In this document: one piece after another, positions 28,536 through 38,401 of the stretch
Layout of the letters: each line of letters opens with the position of its first letter
Position numbering within the stretch: position 1 is the stretch's first letter
NCBI GenBank assembly: GCA_958295895.1
Contig: CATQHI010000003.1
Location: 372,001-436,000 of the forward strand
Reading direction: 5' to 3'
DNA from: Saprospiraceae bacterium
Lineage (GTDB): Bacteria > Bacteroidota > Bacteroidia > Chitinophagales > Saprospiraceae
DNA length: 64,000 nt
The notes under the pieces: generated by a model
Database searches by the model: none
The model's input: only the letters and a program-made list of their open reading frames with translations
Told to the model about the DNA's origin: nothing
Translations under genes and position numbers: made by a program

Positions 28536-28908
28536 GGTTGACGGTAAAGGGGTGAACGGGTTCGGCGGCGATGCCGACGGAACGGGTGATGGAACGAGAT
28601 GATAGGAGGCGGAATTCCGAAAGGTGTATTTCGGCCTTGACCAGTACGGTACCGTTGACGGTAAGCTTGCGGTTTACTAGTTTTCCGTGCACCAGGAGGG
28701 TATCGCCCCGCCTGACGCGCCGGTGCAGCTGCGCAGCTAGGCCGTGCCAGCCCACTAGACTGTGCACCTGGGTGTCCTGGCCACCGTCCGGGGCACCGGT
28801 ATCCTGGTACAAACGCAGGCAAGCCCGCGGCGTGCCATCGGAGAGCGTGACTAGTTCGGGATCGTGCCCGACGCGTCCGATAAGCTGGATGTAATTGTGT
28901 AAAACCAT
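28528..28908 (-). CDS. Short SSB-like protein, first of a tandem pair
   Basis: A 126-residue OB-fold protein: LHNYIQLIGRVGHDPELVTLSDG is a classic SSB N-terminus, followed by VHSLVGWHGLAAQLHRRVRRGD and LLVHGKLVNRKLTV. The acidic tail (DDDIPF-like) is absent; the end is FTVNHE. The start at 28908 (MVLHNYIQ) fits the family. It is followed by the second SSB-like gene in an 8-base overlap. The AT-rich leader upstream carries a palindrome (28965-28982). Confidence 0.8.
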   Translation of the reverse strand: MVLHNYIQLIGRVGHDPELVTLSDGTPRACLRLYQDTGAPDGGQDTQVHSLVGWHGLAAQLHRRVRRGDTLLVHGKLVNRKLTVNGTVLVKAEIHLSEFRLLSSRSITRSVGIAAEPVHPFTVNHE

Positions 28909-28964
28909 GGGATGGAAGAGTTGGTGATGCCACAAACCTCCGCCCCAGCGCAACTAACAATCGT

Positions 28965-28982
28965 CAAGTATTCGCATACTTG
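28965..28982 (-). repeat. Palindrome upstream of the tandem SSB-like genes
   Basis: CAAGTAT-TCGC-ATACTTG, perfect 7-bp arms, lies 57 bases before the first SSB-like start in a locally AT-rich stretch (28951-29020) of an otherwise GC-rich window. It suits an operator site; the regulator is unknown. Confidence 0.5.
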
Positions 28983-29024
28983 CGTTTATAATCGAATAAA
29001 TACGTTTACATACCTCTGTCCACT

Positions 29025-29510
29025 TTAGACCATGCGGCTGTGCCAGCTGTCCTCCAGGGGGCGCTCGAAGATTTGGCGCAGTTCCCCGAGTTCCTTCACG
29101 AGGGGTCGAAAACGATGCTATCATTGGTGAGCTGCCCCTGGGCGTAGAGGAGTTTAAATTCTTCGCGGCCGACGGTGTGAATGGCGCCGCGGTCGTCGCG
29201 GTAGCTAAAGCGCATCCGGTTAAAAAAGTCTACGCCGATCTCGGCCCCAAGCTCCTTGACGAAATGTACGCTCCCGTCGATGGAGCAACCGCTGGCTTCG
29301 GCCTGGGTCTCGTCGGACGGCAAGTACTAAAAACCGGTTGTGCAGTACGTCGGCGGCGGAGGTTAGCGACTGTTGGTGGCTCACCCACTGGCTCACAAAC
29401 TCCTGGGCGCGGCTGCGGACGAGCTTAGTCTCCTGGGCGGTAAGAGCGCGTTCGGCGCCGTAAATCCAGATACGGCTTTCGGAGGCGAGTTGATCGAGGG
29501 GACTGCTCAT
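29025..29510 (-). CDS. Small conserved Bacteroidota protein (often mis-named ABC transporter ATPase); two compensating frameshifts
   Basis: A protein of about 161 residues of a family widespread in Bacteroidota and frequently labelled ABC transporter ATPase, although no Walker motifs exist. Landmarks are SRIWIYGAERALTAQE at the start, a conserved GCSIDGSVHFVKEL in the middle and the terminal ERPLEDSWHSRMV. The sequence as given has one extra base at 29315-29316 (LAV-DETQAEA) and one missing base in the run 29102-29105 (FDPLVKELGE). The net change is zero and the full family length is recovered. Function unknown. A -7 box TATCTTTG lies 21 bases upstream. Confidence 0.75.
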
Positions 29511-29531
29511 AAACGGGTAGGGTTGCGGCCG

Positions 29532-29539
29532 CAAAGATA
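29532..29539 (-). promoter_or_regulatory. -7 box (TATCTTTG) of the small conserved protein
   Basis: An exact TAnnTTTG match on the minus strand, 21 bases before the start at 29510. The opposing rluF gene has a shorter TAGTTTG at 29556-29562. Confidence 0.55.
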
Positions 29540-29569
29540 GGTGCTACAGACTGCGTAGTTTGCCCCCCG

Positions 29570-30250
29570 ATGTCAGACTCTATCTCCCTCAACAAATACC
29601 TTTCCAGCACCGGCATCTGCTCGCGCCGGGAAGCCGATGGTTGGATCGAGGCCGGGCGGGTCACCATCAACGGCACGGTTGCCCGTAGGGGCAACCGCGT
29701 GGAAGTGGGTGACGCGGTGCTGCTCGACGGCAGGCCCGTCGGCGGCCGCCCCGCCCCCGTGTACCTAGCCTTCCATAAACCCCCCGGGGTCACTAGTACT
29801 ACCGATCCTAAGGACCCGGACAACATCATCGACTACCTCAAGTACCCGCAGCGCATCTTTCCCATCGGTCGGTTGGACAAAGCCTCGACGGGCTTGATCC
29901 TACTGACCAACGATGGCGATGTGGTTAATGAGATCCTACGGGCGGAGAACGAGCACGAAAAGGAATATATCGTCACGGTAGACCGTCCGGTCACGCCCGC
30001 CTTCCTGCGCGGAATGGCTGCCGGTGTACCCATCCTGAATACCCGCACCGCCCCCTGCGCCGTAGAACGCCTCGGCCAGCGGGCGTTTCGCATTATCCTC
30101 ACCCAGGGGCTCAACCGACAGATCCGCCGCATGTGCGCCTTCTTCGGATATTCGGTGCTTACCCTCAAACGGGTACGCCTCGGGGAACTACCGGTGGGGC
30201 AGTACCGGCTGATCGACCCACCGCTCGCACCCGCGCCCCCGCCCGCGTGA
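29570..30250 (+). CDS. rluF: 23S rRNA pseudouridine synthase, RluF-like
   Basis: A 226-residue RsuA/RluB-family enzyme that isomerises uridine in rRNA. The N-terminal S4 RNA-binding domain (SLNKYLSSTGICSRREADGWI) is followed by the catalytic domain with GRLDKASTGL (catalytic Asp103). The stretch LNTRTAPC and ILTQGLNRQIRRMCAFFGY resembles RluF (E. coli U2604) more than RluB or RsuA. The ATG at 29570 lies only 7 bases after a TAGTTTG element, so its leader may be very short. Confidence 0.88.
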   Translation: MSDSISLNKYLSSTGICSRREADGWIEAGRVTINGTVARRGNRVEVGDAVLLDGRPVGGRPAPVYLAFHKPPGVTSTTDPKDPDNIIDYLKYPQRIFPIGRLDKASTGLILLTNDGDVVNEILRAENEHEKEYIVTVDRPVTPAFLRGMAAGVPILNTRTAPCAVERLGQRAFRIILTQGLNRQIRRMCAFFGYSVLTLKRVRLGELPVGQYRLIDPPLAPAPPPA

Positions 30251-30298
30251 TGCGCTAAGATGCAACTGAGCCACCGGAGAGGTGTTAGGTAATTAACC

Positions 30299-30306
30299 TA
30301 CTTTTG
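30299..30306 (+). promoter_or_regulatory. -7 box (TACTTTTG) of trxB
   Basis: An exact TAnnTTTG match, 21 bases before the ATG at 30328. A TTG inside the box is the alternative in-frame start I rejected. Confidence 0.6.
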
Positions 30307-30327
30307 CAGCCCGAAACGACCCCCCCC

Positions 30328-31269
30328 ATGGGAAAAGAGCCCCTGAAAACCGTCATTATTGGATCCGGACCCGCGGGTTATACCGCCGCCATTTACGCCG
30401 CCCGCGCTAATCTTAACCCCGTGTTGTATACCGGTCGCGAGCCGGGCGGACAGCTTATGATTACCACCGATGTGGAGAATTTTCCGGGGTACCCGGAGGG
30501 CATCATGGGTCCGCAGATGATGGAAGACCTGCGGCAGCAGGCCGAGCGCTTCGGTACCGCGATTAAGTACGAGCTAGTGGACCGGGTAGACTTCTCGGGT
30601 GAGGTAAAGCGGATCTTTACGGAGAGCGGCGAGGAGATACCGGCCCACAGTGTGATCATTTCTACCGGAGCGAGTGCGCGCTGGCTGGGGATCGAGAGCG
30701 AGCAGCGACTGGCCAATAAGGGGGTGAGTGCCTGTGCGGTATGCGACGGCTTTTTTTACCGGGGTAAGGACGTGGCCATCGTGGGGGCGGGCGACAGTGC
30801 CTGTGAGGAGGCACTGTACCTGAGTAATCTCTGCCCCACGGTGCACATGCTCGTGCGCCGCGACGAGATGCGGGCCTCGGCCATCATGCAGGAGCGCGTG
30901 CTGAAGCAGGAAAACATCCAGGTGCACTGGAATACCGAGACCGAGGAGATCCTGGGCGATGCTGAGGTGACCGGGGTACGGCGTGCGCAACAACCAGACC
31001 CGATGAGGTGACCGAGCTTCCCATCGCCGGTTTCTTTGTAGCCATCGGGCACATCCCCAACACCAAACTGTTCGAAGGAGTGCTCGAGATGGAAGAAAGC
31101 GGCTACCTGAAGCACGAGCCCAACTCTACCCACACTAACGTGGAGGGGGTGTTTGTAAGCGGGGATGCGGCCGATCACGTATACCGCCAGGCCATCACCG
31201 CAGCCGGCACCGGCTGCATGGCCGCCCTGGATGCGGAACGCCTACCTGGGCGAAAAAGGGGTGATTTAG
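30328..31269 (+). CDS. trxB: Thioredoxin-disulfide reductase, three frameshifts in this sequence
   Basis: This NADPH-dependent flavoenzyme recharges thioredoxin (trxA at 122-448). FAD-site [31 protein letters not shown], the redox motif CAVC (Cys136/Cys139), the NADPH-site [13 protein letters not shown] and the C-terminal GDAAD(H)[20 protein letters not shown] are all present. The frame changes near 30973-31001 (a surplus base in GGGG at 30973-30976 or close by, and one in CCC at 30999-31001) and again at CC 31241-31242. Corrected, it ends [10 protein letters not shown] with the stop at 31267-31269, about 312 residues. The stop is one base from the folD stop on the other strand. Confidence 0.92.
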
Positions 31270-31270
31270 T

Positions 31271-32150
31271 TTAGCCCCGCCGCTTGCTGGCCTGGAGGGT
31301 ATTCATCAGGCAGACTCACTACCGTCATCGGGCCTACGCCGCCGGGCACCGGTGTCATGGCGCTGACCTTATCCTTCAGGCCGGCAAAGTCTACGTCGCC
31401 CGCCAGGCGGTAGCCGCTTTTGCGGCTGGTGTCGTCCACCCGGTTGATGCCCACGTCGATAATTACTGCACCCTCCTTGACCATGTCCGCGGTGACCATC
31501 TCCGGGATGCCGATGGCGGCTACGATGATATCGGCCCGCTGGGTATGTGCTTTTAAATCCCGGGTACGGCTGTGGCAGAGGGTGACGGTGGCGTTGCCGG
31601 GGGACCCTTTGCGGCTCAGCAGAGAATGGTCCATGGGCGTACCGACGATATTTGAGCGCCCCAGTACCACCACCTCCTTTCCACTGGTCTCGATGCCGTA
31701 GCGCTCCAGCATCACCATGATGCCATTGGGCGTGGCGGGTAGGTAGGCATCCAGGCCCAGGGTCATGCGGCCGATGTTGACGGGGTAAAGCCATCAACGT
31801 CCTTGCGGGGGTCGATGGCTAGGTTCACCGCGTCCTCATCGATGTGCTCCGGAAGTGGCAACTGAACGATGAACCCGTCGACGTCGGGGTCCGCGTTAAG
31901 CGACTCGACGATGGCCAGTAGTTCGGACTGGGTCACCGACTCCGGGCGGCGGACGAGGCTACTGCGGAAGCCCACCTCCTCGCAACTGCTCACCTTATTG
32001 CGAACGTAGACCTGACTGGCGGGGTTTTCTCCGATCAGCACGGCGGCCAGGTGTGGTATCTTGCCGGCAGCCTGACGGATGGCGTCGACCTCTTCCTTGA
32101 GTTCCTCCTTAATTGTCTGCGCCAGGGGCCTTACCGTCCAATACTTGCAT
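31271..32150 (-). CDS. folD: Bifunctional methylenetetrahydrofolate dehydrogenase/cyclohydrolase, three frameshifts in this sequence
   Basis: This enzyme interconverts 5,10-methylene-THF, methenyl-THF and 10-formyl-THF, the formyl donor for Fmt. Corrected N-terminus: [20 protein letters not shown]. Then follow [15 protein letters not shown] (Tyr/Lys catalytic region), [46 protein letters not shown] and the terminal [15 protein letters not shown]. Changes needed: remove one base in the G4 run (plus strand) 32125-32128, add one near 31785-31789 ([15 protein letters not shown]) and remove one at 31309-31310, so that it ends [12 protein letters not shown] at 31271. Corrected length is about 292 residues, normal for FolD. 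Confidence 0.9.
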
Positions 32151-32169
32151 TCGCTTCTACGTTTTGCGC

Positions 32170-32177
32170 CAAAGATA
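32170..32177 (-). promoter_or_regulatory. -7 box (TATCTTTG) of folD
   Basis: An exact TAnnTTTG match on the minus strand, 19 bases before the folD start at 32150. Confidence 0.55.
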
Positions 32178-32204
32178 GCGCCGGTCCTAGCTTACCCCTC
32201 GCCT

Positions 32205-35200
32205 ATGCTGCACCACTACCCCCGACTTCTACTCACCGTGCTGTGTTGTCTGCTTACCTGCCTCGTCACGGGGCAGGAAGTCGTGCGTATCGGTACTCAG
32301 CAGCGGGAGGTCCGGGCGTGTAGCGGTCGCTTCGTGGACAGTGGCGGAGTAGACGGACCCCACGCGGCGGCGGGTAGTCGTCAGTCCATCACGATTTGCT
32401 CGGACGGCCCCGTCGGCCGAAAATTCACACGTGGAGCTTTCCTTCGACGTCATTGACCTCAGCGGTACCCTGACGGTGCGCAACGGCCGGTCAGCGACCG
32501 CCCCGATCCTGCGCCGTATTACCGCGGCCAAACAACTCGGAGCGCATCACGGTCGTGGCAACGGCGGCCAACGCCTCCGGCTGCCTGACGGTCGAGTTCG
32601 AGAGCACGGGAAGTAGGGCGGTTGGGAAGCGGGTATCCGCTGTGTCGCGGCCTGCCAACCCATCACTGCCGAGTTAGTGAGTAGCACCCCGGCGCCCTCC
32701 TCCGGCGCGGACGGGGCCATCGACCTCTGCCTCGGCGATCCGGTCACCCTTACCGCCCGGGCCCGGGGGGTGTATCCGGAAGCGGGCACCGTCTACCCCC
32801 AGAGCGATGCCACCACTACCTTTACCTGGACCTTCCAGGACGGTACCGAGCGCACGGGCCGCAACCGTTACCCACCGCTATACCGAAGCGGGAGGCTACT
32901 TCCCCGAAGTCGTACTCACCGACCAACGGGGGTGTACCAGCCGTAACAGCATCGCGCAGCGGGTACGGGTGTCGGGGCCGCCGATTGTCACCCCTAGTAC
33001 GCGGCAGGAATTAGTGGTGTGTCCGGACGAAACCATCGCACTCGGCCTCGACGGTACGGACGGTGCAGCCGTGACCTACCGCGCCGCTCCCCGCACATTT
33101 AATTTTGGCACCCCCGAGCCCCGGGCGGAGCGGGTGGTGATCCCGGAGACAGCGAATGATACGGTGATCTCCCGGCTACCGATCCGACAGTTTGCGGAAG
33201 GGGAGCGGCTAGGCTCCGGAGATGGCATCGTAGAGATTTGTGTCGACATCGAGCACGACTACATTGGCGATTTATCCATGTGGGTAACGTGTCCGGACGG
33301 TAGCCGGGTAGATCTGATGGTACGCGATCCGTTAGAACAGGGGGCACGGGAGAATTCTTTGGTGAACCAAGTACCGAGCCTAATTCTCCGGACCCCGGCA
33401 TTCCCGGTACCTACTGCTGGATCAGCCTCGGGGGGCCGACCATCGACGAGGTAGCCCGCTCGGTTCCCAACGGTCAGCGGATGCCGGAGGAGATACGCTA
33501 CCGACCCGCCGCCGGCACCTTCAGCAATTTTCAGCGGTTGCGTGCTGAACGGCGACTGGAAACTTAACGTTCGCGATCTGGGCGTAGGCAATGGCGGCAC
33601 CGTTTTCAACTGGTCCATCGAATTTCAGGAAAAGCTGCTACCCCCCAACGAAGCGTTCACCGTTCCCCTCACCGCAAGCCGGTTCCGCGATAATGGCCAA
33701 CTGAGTTCCTACGCCGCCGACCGCATCACCTTTACGGGCGCTACCCCCGGCTTCGTCAACCAGATCCTGACCAGCACCGATAGCTTCGGGTGTAGCTACG
33801 ATACCCTGATTCCCGTCACCGTCCGCTCCCCCTACACGGTGGATTGCTTCAGCTGCCCCCCGCCGGTCACCCGCCCACCGGTCGATACCAGCATCTGCCG
33901 CGGCAGCAGCTTCGTTGCCCGACTAGACCCCGGTATCGAAAGCGCGATCGACACGGTCCGCTGGCGGGCCAGCACCAACCAGGGCATCAGTTTGCTCAAC
34001 GCTACCCCGTCAGCGCCCTTCCGCTCCCGACTTACGGTTACCGACCAGGTACCCACCAGCTTCAGCGAACCCTCCGCTATCCTGACCGCCGTGTGCATCG
34101 ACTACCGAGCCGCTCATCCGCTCTCCGGATTGGCCATTACCCTGGTCTCTCCCGCCGGTAGTCGACTTCCCCTCGTGAGCCCCGGGCAGGTGAGTGACCG
34201 TAGCTTCAGTAACTGCCTGGTTCCCGGTGAAAGTGCCCCCTGGACGGCCCTGCGCGGGGAAGCCGTCAACGGAGACTGGATACTGGAGGTCAGCGATACC
34301 AGCTCCGGCAACCGTGGTACGCTGGTAAGTTGGTCCCTCGATCTCGTGCGCCAGCCGGCCATCACCTACCGCTGGTCACCCGGCCGGTCCCGAGCTGAGC
34401 TGTACGGACTGCGCCGCGCCCACCATCACGCCCACCCAGGACGGACGTATACCCTCAGCGCCACCACCGCCGACGGCTGCAGCGGCACGGCTAGCATCAA
34501 CGTCACGGTCGAGGATATCACGATCGACTACACGGCCGATATTTTCGCTGGCTGCGCGGGACAGGACGACGGCAGCATCACCCTCACGCCGGACCGGTCC
34601 GACACCGACATCAGTTACCGGTGGAGCAACGGGGCCACGCAGCGCGACATCCGCAATCTTTCCCCGGGCACCTACACCCTTATGGTTACAGCCCCCAACG
34701 GATGCCAGGACTCCTTCCGCTACACCGTACCCCTGCCCGATCCGATCGTCGTGAACGTCACGGAGAAATAGGCCGGCAAGGTGCTTTGGGGAGTCTAACG
34801 GCAGCATCACGACCAGCAGCCGCGGCGGTACGCCACCCTATACCTACCGCTGGAGCGATCCGTCCATCGGCACGGGCGGGGCCGCAGGTGCCCTCCCGGC
34901 GGGAACGTACTCCCTCACCGTGACGGACGCCAGTGGCTGTAGCACCGATACCGCCATCACAGTCACCCAACACTTACCGCTGACCGCTACGCTCACCGAG
35001 ACGCCGACGCCTGCCGCGACGGCACTTCCGGGGCCCTCTCAGCAACCGGCAGCGGGGGACCGCCCCGTACACCTTCCGCTGGTCTACCGGCCTGGACTGG
35101 TTCCGAACTAAGGGACCTGGCGGCAGGACGGTACGGACTTACCCTCACGGACGCCGCAGGTTGTACGTTTGATACTTCGGCTACCGTGACGGGAGCCCGA

Positions 35201-36893
35201 CGAGCGATTCGTGGTCATCATCGTGGACACCCTGCCTCCCTGCGCCGGACAAGCTAACGGGCAGGCGGCGGTCTTCGCCAGTGGCCCGCAACCGGTGAGC
35301 TACGCCTGGAGTAGTGGAGAAACGACCGCACGGGCCAGTAATTTGGCAGCGGGGCCAAACAGTGTCACGGTAACTGACGAGAACGGCTGCCGGCAAGACC
35401 TCAGTTTTACCCTCGGCGAACGCGATCCGGTTCAACCTACCATCAGCTTTGCCACTTCCAATCTTTGCGATGCCACCGTGCCCCGCTACCTCCAGCTTGG
35501 AAAAAGCTACGCGCGCTACCGCTGGTCGACCGGGGATACGACGGCCCGCGTAACCGACCTGGTGGACGGGGCTACCTATTCCGTAACGGTGACAACTACC
35601 GCTGGCTGTACCGGTGTAGATACCTTCGTGTACCGTGCACCAGCAGCGGTTTCGTTTACGGCAGCTATCACCCCGGTGAGCTGTTTTGGTACGCGGACCG
35701 GATCCATTACCGTTAGCGACATTGCCGGCCCGCTGTCCGGCCCCTACGATCTGGAATGGGGCGAAAGCACCGATTTTGCTACCGGCCCTACGGTCACCGA
35801 GCTACTCGCGGGTAAGTACGAGCTCACCATCCGTCAGGGGGAAGCGTGCAGGCTAGATACCACCCTCACCGTCGGTACGCCCGAGCTACTAATTCTCGAG
35901 ACCCGAAAACGTGACATCAGTTGCTTCGCGGTGCGCGACGGCAGCATTCGCACTACCGTCTCCGGAGGCACTCCGCCCTACCGCTTCGACTGGTCGACCG
36001 GTGCGACGGCGTCCAATTTAGACAGTCTAGGTCCGGGTACCTACCAATTAGAGCTCACGGATGCAAATGGCTGTCGGGAGTCCGCCACCTTGGAGCTGGA
36101 AAGCCCCGGTGAAATCACGCTCTCCGCTACCGTACAGGCCGGCACCTGCGGGGGTGAGGCTAGCGGACGCATCGACCTGGAGGCCTCCGGGGGGCAGCCG
36201 CCCTACCAGTACGCCCTGGATGGGGCCCAGTTCGGCCCTACCCCCTCGTTCACCGGTGTGAATGAAGGCGAGTACCGCGTAACGGTCCGGGATGCGGCGG
36301 CCTGTACGGCCAGTACCAGCGTTGTGCTCGAGAGCGGACCTGAGCTGCGGGTGGACCTAGGTGAAGACATCGACCTGTCCTTCGGGGATAGTGTACGGTT
36401 CAACCCGATCATCACGGGAGCGACCGGTCCGGTAGATTTTCTCTGGGAGGAAAGCGATCCCGGTACGCTAAGCTGTCTGATCTGCCCGGCTCCCGTAGCC
36501 CTGCCCCCCTACCTAGTACAGTACACCGTGAGCGTGGTGGATACCCTGGGGTGTACCGCGGAGGATGCGATCACTGTACGCGTGGAAAAGATCCGGGAGG
36601 TAGCCGTACCGACCGGCTTTTCCCCAAATGGCGATGGGCGCAACGATCGGCTGCTGGTCCACGGCCGGCCGGGTACGCGGGTGGAGGAGCTCCGGGTATT
36701 CGACCGCTGGGGCGGACAGGTCTACCGGGATGCGGCGGGTGACTGGGCGGTCAACGATCCCACCCGCGGCTGGGACGGCCGCGGCCCCGGTGCTAAAGCC
36801 ATGAATGCCGGGGTATACATCTACAAACTCACCGTGATCTACCCCGACAACAGCCGGGAAACGCTGAGCGGGCAAACTACCCTAATCCGCTAG
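32205..36893 (+). CDS. Very large gliding-motility/T9SS adhesin with P-domains, PKD and SprB-like repeats and CHU_C domain; many frameshifts
   Basis: I read this as one gene of about 1,560 codons. A signal peptide (LLLTVLCCLLTCLVTGQ) starts at 32205. Pieces in order: a CUB-like N-terminal region (CSGRFVDSGG ... GWEAGIRCVAACQPI), a PKD-like segment (FTWTFQDG ... TEAGGYFPEVVLTDQRGC), two proprotein-convertase P-domains (CVDIEHDYIGDLSMWVTCP ... NGDWKLNVRDLG; and NGDWILEVSDTSSGN), several SprB-like repeats (NGSI ... YRWSNGAT ... GTYTL.V...NGC), and a C-terminal gliding-motility sorting domain (PTGFSPNGDGRNDRL ... FDRWGG ... NAGVYIYKL). At least ten frame changes occur between about 32390 and 35200, while 35211-36893 is one clean frame. 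The C-terminal domain indicates export by the type IX system. PorP/SprF follows directly. Confidence 0.8.
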
Positions 36894-36894
36894 T

Positions 36895-37965
36895 ATGTGC
36901 ACCGTAAGTCCAGCCCACCATCCCCGCTGCCTCCTCGTCCTGGTCTCGTGCCTACTACTCTGCACCTGCGCACGCGCCCAGGATGCCCGCTTTAGCCAGT
37001 TGCACGCTACGCAGCTGCTGAGTAATCCTGCCCTGACCGGGGTGATGAACGCCGGCCTGCGGATGACCCTAAACTACCAGACCCACTTTATGACGCTCGA
37101 CGATACCGAGGGCTTTCGCAGTGTGGCCGCAGCGGTGGAGGTACGTCGACCCCTCGGACGGCAAAACGTTGTGGGCCTCGCCGCGCAGCTGCAACACGAC
37201 CGGGCCGGTAGCAGCGATTTTATACGTAGCCAGGGCCTGGTATCCGGTAGCTACCAGCAACAGATAGCGCCCGGTCACTTCATCAGCGGCGGGGCCCAGC
37301 TGGGGGTGGGTCAGCGGGGGTACGATCTGACCAAACTGTGGTTCTCCGATCAGTACTTCGTGAACCCGGTGACCCGGGCTGCCTATCTTGATCGCCGGCT
37401 GCCGAGCGGGGAGCCGTTCGGGGGACAGGGCAGCCAGTTGTACCTCGACGTGAATGCCGGGGTGGCCTACTTTGCGGGTCTGGGCGACCGGCGGGGCGTG
37501 TACGTAGGTGGTGCGGTATACCATCTGAACGGAGCTAATATATCGCCCCTACCCGGTGAGGAAGACCTACTGCTGCGGCGCTACGTGGTACACGGCGGGG
37601 GGGAGCTGCCGCTCGGGAAGGGATACATGAGTGTGCTGCCGGCCGCCCGGGTGATGGTCCAGGGACCGAGTGTGAGTGCGCTGCTGGGCGGACAGCTGCG
37701 GTATACGGAGCGGCAGTGGCGGGAGGTTGCGATGCGCTTTGGCTCCTTCTTGCAGTGGACCAGGGGCCGGAATGAAAAGATCGGGCTAGGGGCTATAGTG
37801 GTGTTGGTAGGACTGGAGTACGATGCGTTCCAGCTAGGACTCAGCTACGATTTAGTGGTCGGTGCGTTACGGCAGACAACCGCCAGCCGGGGGGGGTTCG
37901 AGCTGAGTATAGTGTATACAACGGAAAGCCGACGTAAGCAACGGGTAAGGTGTCCAACCTTTTAG
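36895..37965 (+). CDS. PorP/SprF family type IX secretion/gliding membrane protein
   Basis: A 356-residue outer-membrane protein of the PorP/SprF family, here the likely partner of the adjacent CHU_C adhesin; in Flavobacterium, SprF is needed to put SprB on the surface. A signal peptide is followed by the family start AQDARFSQLHATQLLSNPALTGV, NYQTHF and repeated beta strands (GLAAQLQHDRAG, FISGGAQLGVGQRGYD, YLDVNAGVAYF). The end has the usual FELSIVY strand followed by a short basic tail. The ATG lies one base after the adhesin stop, so the two are co-translated. Confidence 0.92.
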   Translation: MCTVSPAHHPRCLLVLVSCLLLCTCARAQDARFSQLHATQLLSNPALTGVMNAGLRMTLNYQTHFMTLDDTEGFRSVAAAVEVRRPLGRQNVVGLAAQLQHDRAGSSDFIRSQGLVSGSYQQQIAPGHFISGGAQLGVGQRGYDLTKLWFSDQYFVNPVTRAAYLDRRLPSGEPFGGQGSQLYLDVNAGVAYFAGLGDRRGVYVGGAVYHLNGANISPLPGEEDLLLRRYVVHGGGELPLGKGYMSVLPAARVMVQGPSVSALLGGQLRYTERQWREVAMRFGSFLQWTRGRNEKIGLGAIVVLVGLEYDAFQLGLSYDLVVGALRQTTASRGGFELSIVYTTESRRKQRVRCPTF

Positions 37966-38071
37966 TGTGCATACATTATTTGGGATATTCACCCTAAGTA
38001 TGCTTTCAATTTTATAATATCAGTCTCAACAGATTTATCTATTGAATTTATCCGTTGGATTGAACGATCAT

Positions 38072-38079
38072 TACCTTCG
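38072..38079 (+). promoter_or_regulatory. -7 box (TACCTTCG) of the KTSC gene
   Basis: TACCTTCG, 33 bases before the ATG at 38113. A TTG at 38055-38057 could be the -33 element. The upstream 100 bases are notably AT-rich. Confidence 0.5.
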
Positions 38080-38112
38080 GGGTGTTTGGGCAGTGCGCCT
38101 AACCACCACATC

Positions 38113-38370
38113 ATGCAACACCACAACTTCGACGGCTCCAGCGAGCTGATCACCTTTGCTGCCTACGAGGCGAACCAACGGCTTCTCTACCTGACCTTCA
38201 CCGGTCAGACTACCACCATCGCCTACCAGAATGTCAGTCCCGAGCTGTTTGAAGAGCTGGTACGCTCTCCCTACCCCGACGTCTGTATCCGGTTCAAGGT
38301 GCAGGCGCAGCACAGCTTTCGCCGCGTAGAGCCCTCCTTCGAGCCGATTCCGTCTACCTTGATCAAGTAG
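38113..38370 (+). CDS. KTSC domain protein
   Basis: An 85-residue protein made almost entirely of a KTSC-like domain: SSELITFAAYEANQRLLYLTF, IAYQNVSPELFEELVRSPYPD and a final FRRVEPSF. The family is named for a Lys-Thr-Ser-Cys pattern seen next to lysyl-tRNA synthetase-like proteins. Its role is unknown and those residues are not strictly kept here. The ATG at 38113 is preferred to an upstream TTG. pyrF starts 31 bases downstream with its own box. Confidence 0.75.
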   Translation: MQHHNFDGSSELITFAAYEANQRLLYLTFTGQTTTIAYQNVSPELFEELVRSPYPDVCIRFKVQAQHSFRRVEPSFEPIPSTLIK

Positions 38371-38373
38371 CCC

Positions 38374-38381
38374 TACCTTCG
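38374..38381 (+). promoter_or_regulatory. -7 box (TACCTTCG) of pyrF
   Basis: TACCTTCG, 20 bases before the pyrF ATG and immediately after the KTSC stop codon. Confidence 0.5.
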
Positions 38382-38401
38382 CCGCCGAGAATCCCTACCC
38401 T

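Noticed and set aside
32079-32204. Upstream extension of the CHU_C gene from 32079
   Set aside because: The extension overlaps the folD start on the other strand and hides the signal peptide that begins at 32205.
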